The translations under genes and the position numbers were made by a program. Positions 57,160 through 64,000 of a stretch of 64,000 nt of DNA are shown in pieces. The DNA comes from Myxococcales bacterium (GTDB lineage: Bacteria; Myxococcota_A; Polyangia; Haliangiales; Haliangiaceae): assembly GCA_011526095.1 (NCBI GenBank), contig WYBA01000067.1, positions 1 to 64,000 of the forward strand, written 5' to 3'. Below the pieces are notes generated by a model. The model worked only from the letters and a program-made list of their open reading frames with translations, was not told the DNA's origin and did not search any database. The stretch's first letter is position 1. Every line of letters begins with the position of its first letter.

Positions 57160-58082
57160 TCGCGGCGCCGCCCGGCGTCGGCGGAGGGGCGCCGCGGCTC
57201 GACGCGCTGCTCCGGCTGATCCGCCCGCCCAACGTGTTCACCGCGTTCGCCGACGCGCTCGCCGGGCTGCTCGTGCTGCGCGGCCTCGGCGTCGCCGTGC
57301 CGGAGGGCGCGACGGCGGTCATCCTCGCCTCGGGGTGCCTCTACCTCGCGGGCATCGTGCTCAACGACGTGTTCGATCGCGAGATCGACGCGCGCGAGCG
57401 CCCGACCCGGCCGATCCCGGCGGGCGAGGTGTCGGTGCGGTTCGCCGCGGCGCTCGGCGTGTCGCTGCTGGCGAGCGGCGTCGCGCTCGCCGCGTGGATC
57501 GGGCCGTCGACCGGCGTCGTCGCCGCCGTGCTTGCGGCGTGCATCGTCGGCTACGACGCCGGGCTCAAGCGGACGCGGCTCGGGCCGCTGGTGATGGGGA
57601 GCTGCCGCGGCCTCGACGTCGCGATGGCGATCTCGACCGGGCTGTCGCTGGACGCGGCGTGGCCGCACGTCGCGGTGGCCGGGCCGATCGTGCTCGCGCT
57701 CTACGTCGCCGGGCTGACGTACATCGCGCGCGACGAGGTCGACGGAAACACGGCGCGGCGCGCGCGCACGGGCCTGACGTTCCTGGGGCTGCTCGCGGCG
57801 GGGGTTGTCGTGGCGCTCGCGGTGTGCCCGTGCCTGCCGCGCACCGCCTGGGCGTGGCCGTGGGTGGCGCTCGCGGTGGTGCTCGGCTGGCGCAACTGGG
57901 CGCCGGTGTGGTCGCGCCACGACGGCCCGTCGACGGGCCGCGCGATCGGCGGCGGGATCGTGCTGATCCCGGTGATCGACGCGGCGATCGTCGCGGTCGC
58001 GGGTAGCCCGGTGCTGGCGTTCGCGGTCGTGGCGCTCGTCGTGCCGGCGCTGATCCTCAAGCAGCTGTTCTCGCCGACCTGA
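57156..58082 (+). CDS. eboC: UbiA-family prenyltransferase, EboC-like
   Basis: This 308-residue membrane protein has about eight to nine hydrophobic segments and the UbiA motif LNDVFDREIDARERPTRPIP (NDxxDxxxD), which binds prenyl diphosphate through magnesium. The second acidic motif is weaker (YIARDEVDG). Small UbiA proteins with a cyclase in front and EboA/B/E/F genes nearby are called EboC. The gene starts at GTG 57156, overlapping ino1. It probably prenylates a small polar or aromatic acceptor, but the acceptor is not known. Confidence 0.85.
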   Translation: MIAAPPGVGGGAPRLDALLRLIRPPNVFTAFADALAGLLVLRGLGVAVPEGATAVILASGCLYLAGIVLNDVFDREIDARERPTRPIPAGEVSVRFAAALGVSLLASGVALAAWIGPSTGVVAAVLAACIVGYDAGLKRTRLGPLVMGSCRGLDVAMAISTGLSLDAAWPHVAVAGPIVLALYVAGLTYIARDEVDGNTARRARTGLTFLGLLAAGVVVALAVCPCLPRTAWAWPWVALAVVLGWRNWAPVWSRHDGPSTGRAIGGGIVLIPVIDAAIVAVAGSPVLAFAVVALVVPALILKQLFSPT

Positions 58083-58095
58083 CCTGGGGGAGCGC

Positions 58096-58926
58096 GTGCG
58101 CCTCGGCTACAACACCAACGGCTTCGCCCACCACCGGCTGCTCGACGCGCTCGAGGTGATCGCGGAGCTCGGCTACCGCTCGGTCGGGATCACGCTCGAC
58201 GTCCACCACCTCGATCCGTACGGCGCCGGGTTCGCGGACGAGTGCCGGCGGGTCGCGGCGCGGTGCCGCGCGCTCGACCTCGAGCCGGTGATCGAGACCG
58301 GCGCGCGGTTCCTGCTCGATCCGCGGCGCAAGCACCGGCCGACCCTGCTATCCCGCGATCCTGCGGAGCGCGCCGTGCGCGTCGCGTTCCTCGGCCGTGC
58401 GATCGACGCCGCGGTCGCGGTCGGCGCGCGCGTCGTGTCGCTGTGGTCGGGCTCGCCCGACGCCGAGGACGATGACGCGGTCGGCGAGCTCGATATCCGG
58501 CTGGCGGACGCGCTGCGCGGCGTGTGCGCGCGCGCCGCGGCGGCGGGCGTGGTGATCGGGTTCGAGCCCGAGCCCGGCATGTACATCGAGGACATGGCCG
58601 GGTTCGCCCGGCTGCGCGCGCTCGTCGATCACCCGGCGCTGCAGCTCACCCTCGACGTCGGCCACGCGCACATCACCGAGCCCGACGGCGCCGAGGCCGC
58701 GGTGCGCGCGTGGCGGGAGGCGATCGTCAACGTCCAGGTCGAGGGCATGCGCCGCCCCGTCCACGATCACCTCGTGCCGTGGGAGGGCGACCTCGACGTC
58801 CGCGCCGTCATGCGCGTGCTGGGCGAGGTCGGCTACGCCGGCCCGGCGACGCTCGAGCTGTCTCGCCACAGCCACGACGCCGTCCGCGTCGCGCGCCGCG
58901 CCCACGAGTTCCTGACGACAGGGTGA
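58096..58926 (+). CDS. Sugar phosphate isomerase/epimerase-like TIM-barrel protein
   Basis: This 276-residue protein belongs to the xylose isomerase-like/AP endonuclease 2 TIM-barrel superfamily: LGYNTNGFAHHRL, VGITLDVHHLDP, VIGFEPEPGMYIED, TLDVGHAHIT, VNVQVEGMRRPVHDHLVPWEGDLD and the final TLELSRHSHD. Conserved Glu, Asp and His residues in these segments form a metal site. GTG 58096 has a strong GGGGGAG at 58086. It follows eboC after 13 bp in the same operon, so I infer it acts on the cyclitol or prenylated product; it is a relative, not a copy, of eboE. Confidence 0.88.
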   Translation: MRLGYNTNGFAHHRLLDALEVIAELGYRSVGITLDVHHLDPYGAGFADECRRVAARCRALDLEPVIETGARFLLDPRRKHRPTLLSRDPAERAVRVAFLGRAIDAAVAVGARVVSLWSGSPDAEDDDAVGELDIRLADALRGVCARAAAAGVVIGFEPEPGMYIEDMAGFARLRALVDHPALQLTLDVGHAHITEPDGAEAAVRAWREAIVNVQVEGMRRPVHDHLVPWEGDLDVRAVMRVLGEVGYAGPATLELSRHSHDAVRVARRAHEFLTTG

Positions 58927-58944
58927 GCGGGCGGGCGCGTCCGA

Positions 58945-59254
58945 GTCTGTCTCTGTCTCTGTCTCCGTCTCCAAGTCACCGCTCGTCCTGAGCAGCGCCG
59001 AGCGAGAGCGAGGCGCGTGTCGAAGGACGCTGACAGTCAGCGATGCTTGGCTCGCGAGCCAGGACTGTCACCATCCTTCGACACGGGCCTCGCTGGCGCT
59101 CGGCCCTGCTCAGGATGAGCGGGGCTTGCTCCGCCTCCGTCTCCGCCTCCGCCTCCGCCTCCGTCTCTGTCTCCGTCTCCGTCTCCGTCTCCGCCTCCGC
59201 CTCCGTCTCCGTCTCCGTCTCTGTCTCCGTCTCCGTCTCCGTCTCCGCCGCCGC
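58945..59254. repeat. CTCCGT six-base microsatellite tracts flanking a palindromic doublet
   Basis: Tract 1 (58945-58972, CTGTCT/CTCCGT units) and tract 2 (59129-59254, CTCCGT/CTCCGC units) flank the inverted palindromic repeats. The same tracts flank the single repeat copy inside DUF5682 at 6.5-6.75 kb. The whole 58927-59434 gap holds no gene. Confidence 0.85.
58980..59121. repeat. REPIN-like inverted doublet of the 49-bp repeat
   Basis: Copy A (58980-59028) and inverted copy B (59073-59121) face each other. Between them are further palindromes: CGCTGAC-A-GTCAGCG, TGGCTCGCGAGCCA, and TGACAGTC paired with GACTGTCA. The whole 142 bp can fold into one long hairpin, the arrangement of REPIN elements. 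Copy A has GCGCC/GGCGC where the other copies have GGGCC/GGCCC, a compensatory pair. Confidence 0.85.
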
Positions 59255-59258
59255 CGCC

Positions 59259-59378
59259 GCGGTGCACGAGTGGCCCCGGTCCCCTCCACCCACCGCGCCT
59301 GATCGCCGGTTCCACGCCGCGACGCCACCCACGCCCGGCGAGCCACGGCCTCGGGCACCGTGGCCACTCGTGCACCGC
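59259..59378. repeat. Second inverted repeat, 17-bp perfect arms
   Basis: The left arm at 59259-59275 (GCGGTGCACGAGTGGCC) is the exact complement of the right arm at 59362-59378, with 86 bp between. It is unrelated in sequence to the 49-bp family. It lies 57 bp past the stop of the eboF-like gene, so it may also act as a terminator for the convergent operons. Confidence 0.8.
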
Positions 59379-59434
59379 GCCGCTGGTCGGCGCGCAGGCG
59401 TAGTGCGGGCTCGCCCCCGGGTGTGACGCGAGAA

Positions 59435-60832
59435 TCAGCGCCGGCCGTCGGCGCCCATCAGGTCGAGCACCAGGCCCTTGACGTCCGTCGCCGCCACACG
59501 GTCCCGCGCGAACCGCCCGTCGCTGCACAGCAGGACCGGGCCGTCGCCGTCGCGCGCGGGCAGCCGGCCGTGCGAGCCGCGCACGCCGTGGCCGTCGAGC
59601 GGGATCACGTCCATCGTGTAGCGGAAGCCGAGCGCCTTCTGCGCCAGCCGCAGCGCGGCGCGCGCCTTGGCGCCGCCGCCGTCGAACAGCAGCTCGGCCG
59701 GGTCGTACCCCGGCTTGCGGTGGATCTCGACGCTCGCCGCGAAGTCCGGCGCGCGCGCGTCGTCGAGCCAGTAGTAGTACGTGAACCACGCGTCTGCGTC
59801 GGCGACGAGCACCAGGTCGCCCGCCCTCGGGTGGTCGAGCCCGGCGGCGCGCTTGCCGTCCTCGTCGAGGATCTCGGCGACGCCGGCGAGCCCGGCGAGC
59901 GCCTCGCGCGCGCGCGGCAGCGCCGCCGGATCGTTGACGTAGACGTGGGCGACCTGGTGGTCCGCGACCGCGAACGCGGCCGACGCGAACGTGTCGAGCA
60001 GCTCGCCGGCGGGGTTGTACGCGACCTCGAGCAGCCCGGCCTCGCGCAGCCGGCGGTTGACGTGGACCGGGCGCGACACGTCGGTGATGCCGTACTCGCT
60101 CAGCACCACCACCGTCGCGCCCGCCGCGCGGACGTGGTCGATCAGGTCACCCGCGACCTGGTCGATCGCCGCGGCCGCCGCGCGCGCCTCGGGCCCGCGC
60201 GCGCCGAACCGCTGCAGGTCGTAGTCGAGGTGCGGCAGGTAGACCAGCGTCAGGTCGGGGCGCTCGGCGTCGAACACGCGGCGCGCCGCGCCCGCGATCC
60301 ACGCCGACGACGCGATCCCCGCGCCCGGGCCCCAGAACTGGAACAGCGGGAACTCGCCGAGCCACTTGGTCAGCTCGCCGCCGAGCGCCGCCGGCCGCGT
60401 GTACACGCCCGGCGCCTTGCGCCCGTCGGCGAAGTACACCGGGCGCGGCGTGACGCACCAGTCGGTCGTCGCGCCCATCGCGTACCACCAGAACAGGTTC
60501 GCCACGCGCACGTCGCGCGCGAGCACGCGGCGCGCCGCGTCCCACAGCTTGTCGCCGCCGACCAGCCGGTTCGACTGCCGCCACAGCCACACCTCGGACA
60601 GCTCGCGGAAGAACCAGCCGTTGCCGACGACGCCGTGGTCGCGCGGCAGCACGCCGGTGAGCAGCGTCGACTGCGCCGAGCACGTCACCGCGGGCAGCAC
60701 CGTGCCCAGCGGCGCGGTGAACCCGCCGTCGCCCACCGCGGCGATCCGCGGGGTGTGCGCGAGCAGGTCGGGCGTGAGGCCGACGACGTCGATCACGACA
60801 ACGGGCGGGGCGGCAGGGGCGGCGGCGGTCAT
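59435..60832 (-). CDS. eboF: EboF-like alkaline phosphatase / nucleotide pyrophosphatase family protein
   Basis: The 465-residue protein has the phosphodiesterase/alkaline phosphatase-superfamily layout: VVVIDVVGLTPDLL (metal Asp), the nucleophile region LPAVTCSAQSTLLTGVLPRDHGVVGNGWF, YLPHLDYDLQRFG, VVVLSEYGITDV and a late LPARDGDGPVLLCS. Family enzymes bind two metals and cleave phosphate esters. There is no signal peptide, so it is presumably cytoplasmic. Its ATG overlaps the stop of eboE (ATGA). The assignment to EboF rests on this neighbourhood. Confidence 0.86.
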   Translation of the reverse strand: MTAAAPAAPPVVVIDVVGLTPDLLAHTPRIAAVGDGGFTAPLGTVLPAVTCSAQSTLLTGVLPRDHGVVGNGWFFRELSEVWLWRQSNRLVGGDKLWDAARRVLARDVRVANLFWWYAMGATTDWCVTPRPVYFADGRKAPGVYTRPAALGGELTKWLGEFPLFQFWGPGAGIASSAWIAGAARRVFDAERPDLTLVYLPHLDYDLQRFGARGPEARAAAAAIDQVAGDLIDHVRAAGATVVVLSEYGITDVSRPVHVNRRLREAGLLEVAYNPAGELLDTFASAAFAVADHQVAHVYVNDPAALPRAREALAGLAGVAEILDEDGKRAAGLDHPRAGDLVLVADADAWFTYYYWLDDARAPDFAASVEIHRKPGYDPAELLFDGGGAKARAALRLAQKALGFRYTMDVIPLDGHGVRGSHGRLPARDGDGPVLLCSDGRFARDRVAATDVKGLVLDLMGADGRR

Positions 60833-61974
60833 GGCGGGGTCACTCCCAGCGTCGATAGCAGGTCCAGGGTCCAGCGCAGCTCGTCGGCGATGCCGTCGAT
60901 CAGCGCGGCGTCGTCGCGCGGCCGGCTCGCCGCCGGCAGCACGCCCCAGGGGTAGGTCTCGAGCTCGAGGTGCGGCAGCGGGGCGGCGTCGCCCGGCGGC
61001 GCCGCGAGCGCCGCGGCGAGCACCGGCGCGATCTGCGCCTGCGTCGTCGCGAGGCCGCCGTCGAGCGCGGCGGCGAACACCGGGACGTGGAAGTGGACGC
61101 GCCACGGCGCGCCGCGGTCGAGCGTCGCGAGCGCCTCGGGCAGGTCCATCGCGCCGCCGCGGGCCGAGCGCACCTGGTGCAGGTACCGCGGCTCGTCGAA
61201 CGCGCGCAGCGCGTCGGCGTCGCGGTCGGGCCGCGGCACCACCAGCGCGCTCGACACCTGGACCTTGCTGCACCGCACGCCCGCCGCCGCGAGCGCCGCG
61301 AACGCGCCGCCGGGCCCGTCCGGCGCCTCGTCGACCACCGCGGCGTGGCAGGCGTCGAGGCACACGCCGACCGCGGGCGGCAGCCCGCGCAGCCACGCCG
61401 CTGCCTCGTCGACGCGCTCGAACCCGGCGCCGGGCTCGGGCTCGAGCCCCAGCTCGATCGTCCTGCCGGTGCGCGCCGCGATCGCGGCGAGCGCCTCGCC
61501 CGCGCGCTGCAGGCCCGCGCGCGCGCGGACGCGGTCGACCGTCGCCGGCCCCAGCGGCACCGTCGAGATCGAGCCGCGGTCCACCTCGTCGGGCAACAGC
61601 GCCGCCAGCACCTCCGCCAGCTCGATCGTGTACGCGACGCGCGCGTCGTCGTCCCAGCCCGGCTCGTAGACCCGCGCCTTCACCACCGGAGCGTGGAACC
61701 CGCCGTAGGGGAAGCCGTTGAGCGTGAACACGTACAGCCCCGCGGCGTCCAGCGCGGCGCGCAGCCGCGCCACCGCCGCCGGCGCGCGCAGCTCCGTCGC
61801 CGCGGCGCGCGCGATCCACAGCCCGACGCCCATCCGCGCCACGCCGAGGCGCGCGCGCACCGGCCCGCACACCCGCGCCACCTGCGCGCACAGCGCGTCG
61901 ACCGACTCGCCGGGCAGCACGTTGTAGCCGTAGCCCAGGTACACGGCGCGGCCGTCGCGCGCGACCAGCCGCAC
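60829..61974 (-). CDS. eboE: Metabolite traffic protein EboE
   Basis: This 381-residue TIM-barrel protein has the EboE signature VFTLNGFPYGGFHAPVVKARVYEPGW, then ISTVPLG, GLEPEPGAGFE (metal Glu), VGVCLDACHAAV, VQVSSAL and HFHVPVF. It is related to xylose isomerase-like barrels. EboE is part of the ebo module, reported in cyanobacteria to be needed for moving the scytonemin monomer to the periplasm; the reaction is unknown. It starts at GTG 61974, one base after the eboB stop, and overlaps eboF, so translation is coupled. Confidence 0.9.
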   Translation of the reverse strand: MRLVARDGRAVYLGYGYNVLPGESVDALCAQVARVCGPVRARLGVARMGVGLWIARAAATELRAPAAVARLRAALDAAGLYVFTLNGFPYGGFHAPVVKARVYEPGWDDDARVAYTIELAEVLAALLPDEVDRGSISTVPLGPATVDRVRARAGLQRAGEALAAIAARTGRTIELGLEPEPGAGFERVDEAAAWLRGLPPAVGVCLDACHAAVVDEAPDGPGGAFAALAAAGVRCSKVQVSSALVVPRPDRDADALRAFDEPRYLHQVRSARGGAMDLPEALATLDRGAPWRVHFHVPVFAAALDGGLATTQAQIAPVLAAALAAPPGDAAPLPHLELETYPWGVLPAASRPRDDAALIDGIADELRWTLDLLSTLGVTPP

Positions 61975-61975
61975 G

Positions 61976-62845
61976 CTACTGGCCCTGGCCGCGCAGGATG
62001 CTGTTGCCCGAGAACAGCTCGCCGTCGAGCACGGGGCGCGCGTCGAGGTCCGCCTCGACCAGCCGGCCCGACTGCGCGAAGAACGCGATCGGGTTGTGCC
62101 ACACGACCTTGTCGACCTCGGCCGCCGAGAACCCGCCGCGCTTCATCCGCAGCGCGGTCTTCGCCACCTTGAGCGGATCGCTGCGGCCCCAGTCGCACGC
62201 GCTGTTGAGGATCATCCGGTCCGTGCCCCACTTCTGGAGCAGCGCGACCATCCGGCCCTCGTCCATCTTGGTCTCGGGGTAGATCGAGAACCCCATGTAG
62301 CAGCCGGTGTCGGCGCACAGCCCCACCGTCTCCTCGTTGTTGTGATCGACGAGCGCGCGCTCCATCGGGAACCCGACGTCGCGCAAGAGGTCGAGCGTGC
62401 GCTCGACCCCGCGCTTCTTGTCGCGGTGCGGGGTGTGGATCAGCGCCGGCAGCCCGTGCGCGCGCGCCAGCTCGAGCTGGCGCCCGAACCACGTCTCCTC
62501 GCGCGGCGTCATGTCGTCGAAGCCGATCTCGCCGACCGCGAGCACGCCGTCCTTGGCGAGGTAGCGCGGCATCGCCTCGACGACGCCGGCGTTGACGCGG
62601 TCGTCGTTGGCCTCCTTGGGGTTGAGCGCGATCGCGCAGAAGTGGTGCACGCCGTACTGCGCGGCGCGGTACCGCTCCCAGCCGAGGAGGGCGTCGAAGT
62701 AGTCGAGGAACGTGCCGACGTGGGTGCGCGGCTGGCCGAGCCAGAACGCGGGCTCGAGGATCGCCTCGACGCCGGCGAGCGCCATCTGCTCGTAGTCGTC
62801 GGTGATCCGCGAGTACATGTGGGCGTGGGGCTCGAAGATGCGCAT
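61976..62845 (-). CDS. eboB: TatD-family metal hydrolase, EboB
   Basis: The 289-residue protein opens with IFEPHAHMYSR (HxH metal motif) and has AVGEIGFDD (Glu), ALIHTPHRDK (His), ALVDHNNEE (His) and LNSACDWG (Asp), the ligands of the TatD amidohydrolase family. EboB proteins are this clade beside EboA and EboE. It lies 25 bp after eboA. In other ebo clusters it is a conserved member with unknown substrate. Confidence 0.9.
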   Translation of the reverse strand: MRIFEPHAHMYSRITDDYEQMALAGVEAILEPAFWLGQPRTHVGTFLDYFDALLGWERYRAAQYGVHHFCAIALNPKEANDDRVNAGVVEAMPRYLAKDGVLAVGEIGFDDMTPREETWFGRQLELARAHGLPALIHTPHRDKKRGVERTLDLLRDVGFPMERALVDHNNEETVGLCADTGCYMGFSIYPETKMDEGRMVALLQKWGTDRMILNSACDWGRSDPLKVAKTALRMKRGGFSAAEVDKVVWHNPIAFFAQSGRLVEADLDARPVLDGELFSGNSILRGQGQ

Positions 62846-62870
62846 GGCGGGCTCCGGTGGGGCGTGGGGC

Positions 62871-63737
62871 TCAGGAGGCGAGGGCTTCGCGCAGCGCGCG
62901 CACGACGTGCTCGTCGGGCTCGCGCGCGCCGTGATCGACGAGGAACGGGCGCAGCCGCGGCTCGCCGGGCAGCATCATCCCGAGCGCCTCGGCGGCGGCG
63001 CGGCGGTGCTCGACCGCCGGGTGCTCGAGGTAGCCGAGCAGCTTGGCGCCCAGGCCCGGCGGGGCGTACCGCGCGGCGAGCGGCCACAGCGCTGGCGGCA
63101 CCGGGCGGCCGGCGGCCTCGCGCTCGCGCGCGAAGTCGAGGACGCTCGACGACAGCTCGGCGTCGCAGCGGTCGTGGAGGCGCGCGATCCGCGTGATCGA
63201 CAGGCCGATGAACGCGGCCTTGAGCACGGCCTTGCGCCACTCGAGCTGCGGCAGGTGGCGGGAGGCGTACGGGCTGTCGCACACCGCGGCCTCGAACAGC
63301 TCGCCCTGGGTGACGCGCAGCGCGTCGAGCACGGCGGGCAGCGCGGCGTCGTCGCGCGCGGCCCCGGGCAGCAGCGACAGCGCGCGCAGCGCTCCCGCGC
63401 GCTCCCGCGCGTCGCCCTTGTCGTAGAGCTCGCGCGCGAGCGCGAGCGCGCGGTCCGGCGCGTGGCGCGCGGCGGCGAGCAGCAGCCTCACCCGCGCGGC
63501 GTCGTCGACGCGCCAGGCCGCGAGCGAGAGCTCCTCGCCGGCGGCGGTCGTGACGGTCGCGCCCGGCGCGTCGAGCCCGCCGCGGCCGAGCTGGCGCGAC
63601 ACGGCGGGGAACACGGCCGCGAGGTCGGCGCGCCCGGCCGCGGCGTCGGCGAGCGCGCCGTCGAGCCAGGTCAGCCCCTCGGGGCGCGCGCGGGCGGCGA
63701 CGAGGTCGGCGAGCACGCGATCGGGGTCGGGAGGCAC
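62871..63737 (-). CDS. eboA: EboA domain protein
   Basis: The 288-residue, largely helical protein matches EboA: YDKGDARERAGALRALSLLPGA, FEAAVCDSPYASRHLPQLEWRKAVLKAAFIG, ARLHDRCDAELSSSVLDFAREREAAGRPVPPALWPL. These blocks define the family; no catalytic residue is known. It starts at GTG 63737 and leads the minus-strand eboA-eboB-eboE-eboF operon. The in-frame upstream extension to 63947 is Arg/Pro-rich and unlikely to be translated. Confidence 0.9.
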   Translation of the reverse strand: MPPDPDRVLADLVAARARPEGLTWLDGALADAAAGRADLAAVFPAVSRQLGRGGLDAPGATVTTAAGEELSLAAWRVDDAARVRLLLAAARHAPDRALALARELYDKGDARERAGALRALSLLPGAARDDAALPAVLDALRVTQGELFEAAVCDSPYASRHLPQLEWRKAVLKAAFIGLSITRIARLHDRCDAELSSSVLDFAREREAAGRPVPPALWPLAARYAPPGLGAKLLGYLEHPAVEHRRAAAEALGMMLPGEPRLRPFLVDHGAREPDEHVVRALREALAS

Positions 63738-63903
63738 GGCGCGGTTATACCCGGGCGGGGGCGGGGCCGCGAGCCGCCGTGGCCGGACGCGGCCGCTCGC
63801 GGCGTGGTGCCGCGGCGTCGGGCCGCGGCGGCCGGCCCGTCCCGCGCGTCCGGACGCCGGACAGCCGTGCCGGGGCCGCAGCGCAGGAGTAGGCTGTCCC
63901 GTC

Positions 63904-64000
63904 ATGGGGATGAGATCGGACCTCAGTGGCGGGATCTCGCTGACCACGACGGCGGCGGCGGCGCGGGCGCGGGAGCTGGCGGGGCTGCCGTACCGCGGCC
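63904..64000 (+). CDS. Start of an unrecognised gene, cut by the window end
   Basis: ATG 63904 opens a frame (MGMRSDLSGGISLTTTAAA, then ARARELAGLPYRG) that runs past base 64000 without a stop. AGGAG lies at 63884, rather far upstream. It is divergent from eboA across 166 bp in which I see nothing else. Too short to name. Confidence 0.45.
   Translation, partial: MGMRSDLSGGISLTTTAAAARARELAGLPYRG

Noticed and set aside
59129..59254. Coding region of Ser/Val or Arg repeats
   Set aside because: All frames are simple CTCCGT translations; it is a microsatellite between convergent genes with no start signal or domain.
63738..63947. N-terminal extension of EboA
   Set aside because: The upstream in-frame stretch is Arg/Pro-rich and unlike the family, which starts at about the GTG at 63737.

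Overview
The window is very GC-rich DNA from what looks like a myxobacterium-type organism (Myxococcota, perhaps Nannocystineae or Kofleriaceae). This rests on several Ser/Thr kinases fused to ATPase/TPR-like regions, many secreted lipoproteins with DxDA-type linkers, a protein ending in a MYXO-CTERM-like tail, GTG starts and GTGA/ATGA overlaps. It is inference from content; no marker gene fixes the genus. I saw no rRNA, tRNA, CRISPR array or prophage.

Layout. 1-8.3 kb (minus): a MoxR ATPase / DUF5682 / VWA / SWIM zinc-finger operon (compare E. coli yehLMPQ) with an EF-hand lipoprotein gene between its last two genes. 8.3-15.9 kb (minus): secreted carboxylesterase, LysM murein endopeptidase, aminopeptidase-like lipoprotein, HIT hydrolase, OmpR-type two-component pair, acyl-lipid desaturase and HAD phosphatase. 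15.9-24 kb: aldo/keto reductase, a kinase-ATPase regulator, and a REP-associated (RAYT-like) transposase sitting in a local swarm of CCGGGGTTACC motifs. 23.7-35.2 kb: reduced ornithine-cyclodeaminase-like gene, asnS, epimerase, YcaQ-like winged-helix protein, TANGO2 protein, POT peptide transporter, two secreted lipoproteins and a 3D-domain protein. 35.2-43 kb: an MBOAT acyltransferase and two SGNH hydrolases (probable polysaccharide or envelope O-acylation), split by an oppositely oriented MurQ/GCKR-like SIS gene and a 69-bp tandem repeat. 43-54 kb: a low-GC DUF262/DUF1524 gene (GmrSD-like), secreted lipase, outer-membrane protein, two kinases and an OPT transporter. 53.8-55.8 kb: sirtuin coupled to a degenerate metalloprotease-like MYXO-CTERM protein.

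55.9-63.7 kb is the most interesting part: a two-sided ebo-like metabolite-traffic cluster. The plus half is inositol-3-phosphate synthase, UbiA/EboC-type prenyltransferase and a TIM-barrel sugar isomerase. The minus half is eboA, eboB, eboE and an eboF-like phosphatase. The halves converge on a 508-bp island of palindromic repeats. One repeat family in that island also lies, in frame, inside the DUF5682 coding sequence 52 kb away, and two copies differ by a compensatory stem substitution.
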